Positions 6,066 to 10,107 of a stretch of 10,107 nt of DNA are shown piece after piece. The notes beneath the pieces were generated by a model that was not told the origin of the DNA, did not search any database, and saw only the letters and a list, made by a program, of their open reading frames with translations. A program made the position numbers and the translations under genes. The stretch is from the NCBI GenBank assembly GCA_014379485.1, contig JACMLS010000893.1, forward strand, positions 1-10,107, read 5' to 3'. The first letter of the stretch is position 1; each line of letters opens with the position of its first letter. This DNA is from Bacteroidia bacterium. GTDB taxonomy: Bacteria > Bacteroidota > Bacteroidia > B-17B0 > Aurantibacillaceae.

Positions 6066-7072
6066 CTTTTATCTGAAGGAAAAAATTTACAAGTCCATTG
6101 AAAAGATTGTTTTACCGAAATAAAACTGAAATTAAGTTTATCAATAATTTTTTTACTGCTGTAATCTACTTTCTCAAATCCGCTCTTAACAAATTCTTTT
6201 GCAAGGCGCGGCTTTTTACCATTAAAAATACACATGATCCTTTCTGCCCTGTACCCAAGTCTGAAAATAAATTTTGATATTTTAATTCCGGGCTCTTTAT
6301 TACCAAATTCCAGTTGCGGAAGCGTAAGAATTTCTTTAAACCAAAGGTTTTCAGAATTCAGAATAAACCGTTCTCCGAAAATATTTTTTTCCATTAAGGA
6401 GATCATCACTTTCACCACATCTCTTACATCTACAAGGCCCGTTCCGCCCGGAGAATAAAACTTAATTCCCTTTTTTGCGTTTGAAATGAGCATTCCGCTG
6501 CTTTGGTTCCAGCAACCTGGCCCAATAATGAGTGAGGGATTCACAACCACTACATTCAATCCTTCTTCCATTCCTCTCCACACCTCACGCTCTGCGCCGT
6601 ATTTACTAATTGAATAATTGGTATGCATGGGCGAAGATTTCCACACCACTTTTTCAGTGACCACATCATTTTTATCTGGTTGTGATAAAGCGGCAATAGA
6701 ACTTACATGGCAGAATTTGCCTACGTTGAAGTCAACCGCAAGATTCACCATATTTGCTGTACCTTCAATATTGATCTTAAAAAGATTATGCTCGTCCTTT
6801 CTCTCGAATGAAACAAGCGCTGCGCAATGATAGATCTCTGTTACCGCATGTTTTTTCATTATTTCCTGCAAAGAAAAATAATCGAGTATGTCTCCTTCTT
6901 CCCACACAATATTTTCAAACAGTTTTTCTTCATTATAAAATGAAAATATTTCTTTTGTATTCTGCAAACGGCTGTCTTTTCTCTTAAGACCAATAACATT
7001 TTTCCCCTCCTTTAACAGGTGGTAACACAAGTGTGAACCTAAAAGTCCGGAAGCGCCTGTTACAAGTATCAT
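6062..7072 (-). CDS. extended short-chain dehydrogenase (NAD-dependent epimerase/dehydratase family)
   Basis: 336 aa. The N-terminal Rossmann motif TGASGLLG (5-12) follows the initiating strand ILV. ILDYFSL (62-68) contains the acidic residue usual after strand 3. HCAALVSFE (82-90), HVSSIAAL (122-129) and the catalytic pair Y153 and K157 in NYSISKYGAE (152-161) complete the active site, with VVNPSLIIGPG (176-186) after it. The TGLVDVRDVV block (211-220) is typical of extended SDRs of the dihydroflavonol-reductase / 3-beta-HSD-like branch. All catalytic residues are present, so it should be active, but the substrate cannot be read from sequence. It starts inside the stop of the upstream membrane-protein gene (TAATG) and ends in an ATGA overlap with the TPR-like gene. 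The neighbouring PAP2-like protein hints at lipid or isoprenoid chemistry, as inference only. Confidence 0.9.
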   Translation of the reverse strand: MILVTGASGLLGSHLCYHLLKEGKNVIGLKRKDSRLQNTKEIFSFYNEEKLFENIVWEEGDILDYFSLQEIMKKHAVTEIYHCAALVSFERKDEHNLFKINIEGTANMVNLAVDFNVGKFCHVSSIAALSQPDKNDVVTEKVVWKSSPMHTNYSISKYGAEREVWRGMEEGLNVVVVNPSLIIGPGCWNQSSGMLISNAKKGIKFYSPGGTGLVDVRDVVKVMISLMEKNIFGERFILNSENLWFKEILTLPQLEFGNKEPGIKISKFIFRLGYRAERIMCIFNGKKPRLAKEFVKSGFEKVDYSSKKIIDKLNFSFISVKQSFQWTCKFFPSDKR

Positions 7073-7698
7073 TACTGTTGAAAAAATAAAATTACTAACC
7101 TGATAGAAAATGCCGCAATAAAAAAACCGCCAAGAAAGCCCAGATATACTTGTTGAGGAGAATGTTTTTTAAGATACAACCTTGCAAAACAGGAACAGGC
7201 GGCAACAAAAAAAGCGAGACAGATCCACAATAACATACTGTGCTGTTCTACCCAAGAATAAGAAAACATGGCTGCTGCAAACCCCCCTGCCCCTATTGCG
7301 TGTGCAGAAATTTTCCATTTTAAATTTACGATCAGGGTAAAAAGAATAAGTAAAAAACCTGTTGCCACCAACGCCTTAAAAAAATCGGGCAGATCAGAAT
7401 TATAGATCAGGTAAAAAAGTCCGCCATAATAAACAAGACCGATGGTATAAGGCATTGTTCTTTCCTTCCGGTCTTCCATTTGCAGGTTTGTAATGTAACC
7501 AAAACGCTGAAGGATCAGTACATTTATAACCGGCAAAATTCCTGTAAAGAAAAAGAACGTGCCGGTAAAAACTAATTTCTTTGCAGAATCCTCAAGGCGA
7601 AGGTCTCTGTTCACAAAAAACAGAATAATAAAAACCAGCCAGGTTGGCAAAAGAGAAGGATGAAAAATTATAGAAAATATATTTGCAGTTGCCTTCAT
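7072..7698 (-). CDS. PAP2-related integral membrane protein
   Basis: 208 aa, with about six or seven hydrophobic segments (about 15-30, 43-64, 86-100, 108-126, 134-149, 155-171 and 184-206). Three short polar motifs sit where PAP2 lipid phosphatases have theirs: DRKERTMPY (76-84), KWKISAHAIG (128-137) and ARLYLKKHSPQQVYLGF (172-188). In classical PAP2 enzymes these are K-x6-RP, PSGH and SR-x5-H-x3-D. Here the arginine and the R-x5-H spacing survive (R173, H179), PSGH is reduced to ISAH, and the final Asp position is Gln. Similar divergent proteins occur in many Bacteroidota and are often annotated as phosphatidic acid phosphatases. Catalysis is therefore uncertain. Its ATG follows the TAA of the response regulator with no gap, and its stop overlaps the SDR start by one base. 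Confidence 0.72.
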   Translation of the reverse strand: MKATANIFSIIFHPSLLPTWLVFIILFFVNRDLRLEDSAKKLVFTGTFFFFTGILPVINVLILQRFGYITNLQMEDRKERTMPYTIGLVYYGGLFYLIYNSDLPDFFKALVATGFLLILFTLIVNLKWKISAHAIGAGGFAAAMFSYSWVEQHSMLLWICLAFFVAACSCFARLYLKKHSPQQVYLGFLGGFFIAAFSIRLVILFFQQ

Positions 7699-8445
7699 TT
7701 AAAAACGGTCAAAAAGTTTCAGGAATTCTTCTTTTTTTCTGACAGAAACATCGATCAGTTTATCATCAGACATCTGCACCTGGCTGTCAGAACGAAGGAA
7801 TTTTTTTATATAATTTAAATTGATGAGCCAGGATTTATGGCAACGAAAAAAATGTGCGGGATTCAATACTTCTTCAAACTCTTTTAAATTTTTGGTTGAA
7901 AGTATGCTTTCATTCTTACCGGTATACACCAGGGTATAATTTACAGAAGCTTCGCAATAAAGGATCTCATTCGATTCAACAAAAGAATATCCTTCTGTAC
8001 TTGGAATGGCGATCTTGGAAAAAGATTGTTCTTTGCTTCCAAGATTTTCAAGCAGTACTTCAATTTTCTTTTGCGTACCTGTTAGTTGTTTTCTTTCTTC
8101 AAATTTCTCTACAGCAGCCAGCAATTCTTTTGGATTAATTGGTTTCAGTAAATATTCAATGCAGGATTTTTTAATGGCTTTCAGGGCATACTTTTCATGC
8201 GCGGTAGTAAAGATAACTCCAAAATCAGGCAACGGAAAAATTTCAAACAGCCTGAAACTTAATTCGCCCTTCAGTTCCACATCTAAAAAAACAAGTTCGG
8301 GTTTATGTTTCCTGATCAGATCTGCGGCTGTATCAACCGACTCTGCACAACCAATAATTTGCACATGCGGACAACAGGCAGACAAAAGAGATTGCAACAG
8401 ATCTGCATTCTCCTTTTCATCATCCACTATCAGTGCTTTTACCAT
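7699..8445 (-). CDS. LytTR-family response regulator
   Basis: 248 aa. The receiver domain (1-115) has the acidic pair D8-D9, the phosphoacceptor D55 in LVFLDVELKG, T80/T81 in IFTTAHEKYALKAIK and K101 in YLLKPINPKEL, so all phosphorelay residues are intact. A LytTR DNA-binding domain follows at about 145-245, recognised by IPSTEGYSFVESNEILYCEA, NYTLVY, ILSTKNLKEFEEVL, FFRCHKSWLINLNYIKKF and DVSVRKKEEFLKLF. This is the AgrA/LytR type that binds direct repeats in promoters. Its gene follows the TPR histidine kinase by 61 nt and is the natural partner of that kinase. It is joined without a gap to the PAP2-like gene, so it may regulate its own operon; no repeated target could be identified, since the operon's promoter lies outside the window. 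Confidence 0.95.
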   Translation of the reverse strand: MVKALIVDDEKENADLLQSLLSACCPHVQIIGCAESVDTAADLIRKHKPELVFLDVELKGELSFRLFEIFPLPDFGVIFTTAHEKYALKAIKKSCIEYLLKPINPKELLAAVEKFEERKQLTGTQKKIEVLLENLGSKEQSFSKIAIPSTEGYSFVESNEILYCEASVNYTLVYTGKNESILSTKNLKEFEEVLNPAHFFRCHKSWLINLNYIKKFLRSDSQVQMSDDKLIDVSVRKKEEFLKLFDRF

Positions 8446-8506
8446 TGCCTAAAATTACAAATTATTGAGCAATGAAAGCGTATGTAATTCTATTTTCTAC
8501 TCATTA

Positions 8507-10107
8507 TTAAACCAAATTTTTAACCAGTATTAAAGGGAATAAAACAGTAACGCATGTTCCGGTTGAATTGTCGTTACTATCTGTAAGGTCAGCAATTGCT
8601 AAAGGATTCAACGGTCTTTTTTCCGCAAAATCCCAATAGAGCCTGATCCTGTTTTGAATGATCTCAATTGCCTTTGATTTGTGTGTTGATCGTTTTTTTT
8701 CCGCATTAATAGCGGCTGCTTTCCTTCCAATACCGTTATCAGAAATTTCGCATTTTAAGCAATCAATTCCATCTGAAGAAAATAAAGAAAATAATACTCT
8801 GATCTTCCCTCCGTTGATTTTAGGAAGCAATCCGTGGTTAATACTGTTTTCCAGAAAGGGCTGAATGATCATTGGTGGTATAAGCAGCGACTCCGAATCC
8901 AGGCCTTTGTCAATTTCAAAATCAAATTCAAAATAATTACTGAACCGCAGCATTTCAATATCAAGGTAGCTTTTTAAGAACCGCATCTCTTTGGCGAGAG
9001 AAAGTCCGTTGATTCCTGTATTTTGAAAATGCATCTTCATCAGGTCTTCCAGCAGATTCAGGCGCTGCACCAATTCTTCCTTTTTTCCGCTTACTACCAG
9101 GTGCTGAATTCCGTTTAGAGAATTAAAAATGAAATGCGGACTCATTTGCGTTTCATACCTTGCCAGTAAAAAATGATTTTCTCTGATCACTCCTTGTTGC
9201 TGTTCAATTAATTTTTCCTGCTCTGCGAGTACACGATTTACTTTTTTTGTTTTCGTCAGGAATAAATAAGTAACAGAAAGTATAAGAAGTAAGACAGCAA
9301 ATAAAAAAAGTCCGCGGTTAACCTGTCTGTTAGCCGAAAATAAATTTTTGGTTTTTAAAAAATTTGAAACGCGCGAAGAAGTGATCTCCTGTTCTTTTTG
9401 TTTCAAATCGTACACAGCCTGCATTTCCGCGATCTTTTTGTTGTTATCAAGCGTTACTAAAGAATCCTTGAGACTGCTAAAAGAAGAAAGATAGTCATAG
9501 GCCTTTTTGAAATTCTTTTTTCTTGCACTTAGTTCTGCGAGGTTCTGAAATATTTCAGAAACATTTTGGGGGTGATGATTTTTCTGAGAGAGCTGCAAAG
9601 CCTTCGTAAGAAATTTTTCTGATCTCTCCACATCGTTCATTGATAAATAAGCAGCGCCCAGGTTAATATAAACCCCGGCTTCAAAATCACTTCCCGGAAA
9701 AGTTTTTTGAATCAGTTTTACCGCTTCATTAAAAAAACCGATTGCCTTTTCAGGATCTCCGTTCTGAGAATAAAACAAACCATAGCCATTATTGATGGCG
9801 TACAGTGCATTTGGATTTCCGGATTCCTTTGCAATTTTAAATCCTATACTGAGATACTTTAAAACACTGTCGCTGTTTTTTTTCTTTAAATAAACAGAAG
9901 CAATACTATTGCAGATATACACCTGCTGAATTTTATCGTTTATTAAATTCCCAAGATCAAAAGCTTTACGGTAATTTACCAATGCAGGCGCATCGTTGCC
10001 AAGATCTTCGTAACAACGGCCTATTCTTGTAAGCGCAATCATCTGTTTTTTTGTATCGCCCGTTTCTGTTGCATACCCCAGCATCTTAAAATAATCCTGT
10101 ATGGCAC
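8507..10107 (-). CDS. TPR-containing LytS-like sensor histidine kinase (5' end beyond window)
   Basis: At least 533 codons. The frame is open through the right edge, reading A-I-Q-D-Y-F-K before the M at 10084, so the true start lies outside and that M is internal. Numbering from it, about five TPR units span 16-210, such as IGRCYEDLGN, INLGAAYLSMND and QNLAELSARKKNFKKAYDYL. A coiled region precedes a single membrane helix (about 258-277), followed by another coiled segment and the His_kinase domain: H317 in MSPHFIFNSLN, the N-box IIQPFLENSINHG (406-418) and DNGIG (449-453). The second glycine-rich motif of the ATP site is replaced by KSKAIEIIQNRI (469-480). TPRs probably lie outside the membrane and sense protein or envelope state (inference). 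The partner is the LytTR regulator 61 nt downstream. Confidence 0.93.
   Translation of the reverse strand, partial: AIQDYFKMLGYATETGDTKKQMIALTRIGRCYEDLGNDAPALVNYRKAFDLGNLINDKIQQVYICNSIASVYLKKKNSDSVLKYLSIGFKIAKESGNPNALYAINNGYGLFYSQNGDPEKAIGFFNEAVKLIQKTFPGSDFEAGVYINLGAAYLSMNDVERSEKFLTKALQLSQKNHHPQNVSEIFQNLAELSARKKNFKKAYDYLSSFSSLKDSLVTLDNNKKIAEMQAVYDLKQKEQEITSSRVSNFLKTKNLFSANRQVNRGLFLFAVLLLILSVTYLFLTKTKKVNRVLAEQEKLIEQQQGVIRENHFLLARYETQMSPHFIFNSLNGIQHLVVSGKKEELVQRLNLLEDLMKMHFQNTGINGLSLAKEMRFLKSYLDIEMLRFSNYFEFDFEIDKGLDSESLLIPPMIIQPFLENSINHGLLPKINGGKIRVLFSLFSSDGIDCLKCEISDNGIGRKAAAINAEKKRSTHKSKAIEIIQNRIRLYWDFAEKRPLNPLAIADLTDSNDNSTGTCVTVLFPLILVKNLV

Noticed and set aside
1..10107. CRISPR array, tRNA, rRNA, transposase or integrase gene.
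   Set aside because: I found no regularly spaced repeats, no cloverleaf-like or rRNA sequence, and no reading frame with transposase or integrase motifs.

Overview
The window reads as a Bacteroidota chromosome segment. It is AT-rich, its genes lack strong Shine-Dalgarno sites, one promoter resembles the TAnnTTTG type, and the gene families are typical of that phylum: a YD-repeat secreted protein, a long-form urocanase, a DUF5522 mini-protein, and a TPR-linked LytS-like kinase with a LytTR regulator. I cannot place it below phylum; Chitinophagia, Sphingobacteriia and Flavobacteriia all remain possible.

Left part (1-1342): one plus-strand gene for a secreted YD-repeat protein, best started at a TTG at 183. 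It is flanked by unusual non-coding DNA. Just upstream (38-159) is an imperfect inverted repeat laid out like an integron attC site. Downstream (1020-1342) lie two further imperfect hairpin blocks and a near-perfect 12-bp direct repeat. The gene therefore has the layout of a captured cassette, although the recombination-site consensus is not met exactly and no integrase is present.

Middle part (1343-4397): a lone minus-strand urocanate hydratase gene (hutU, 677 aa) diverges from a plus-strand Bro-N/DinD-like gene. The 157-bp spacer between them carries a perfect 17-bp palindrome and a possible hutU promoter. The Bro-N gene converges on the next operon with no spacer: the two stop codons meet in TGATCA, followed by a possible bidirectional terminator.

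Right part (4398-10107): six minus-strand genes packed like an operon, read from right to left. They are a TPR/transmembrane histidine kinase (cut by the window edge), a LytTR response regulator, a PAP2-related membrane protein, an extended SDR (NAD-dependent epimerase family), a 490-aa helical/TPR-like protein and a DUF5522 Cys-rich protein. The last five junctions are TAA|ATG, TAATG, ATGA and a 3-nt gap, so translation is probably coupled. The kinase and regulator form a plausible two-component pair. The link between that pair and the membrane/SDR genes is inferred from packing only.
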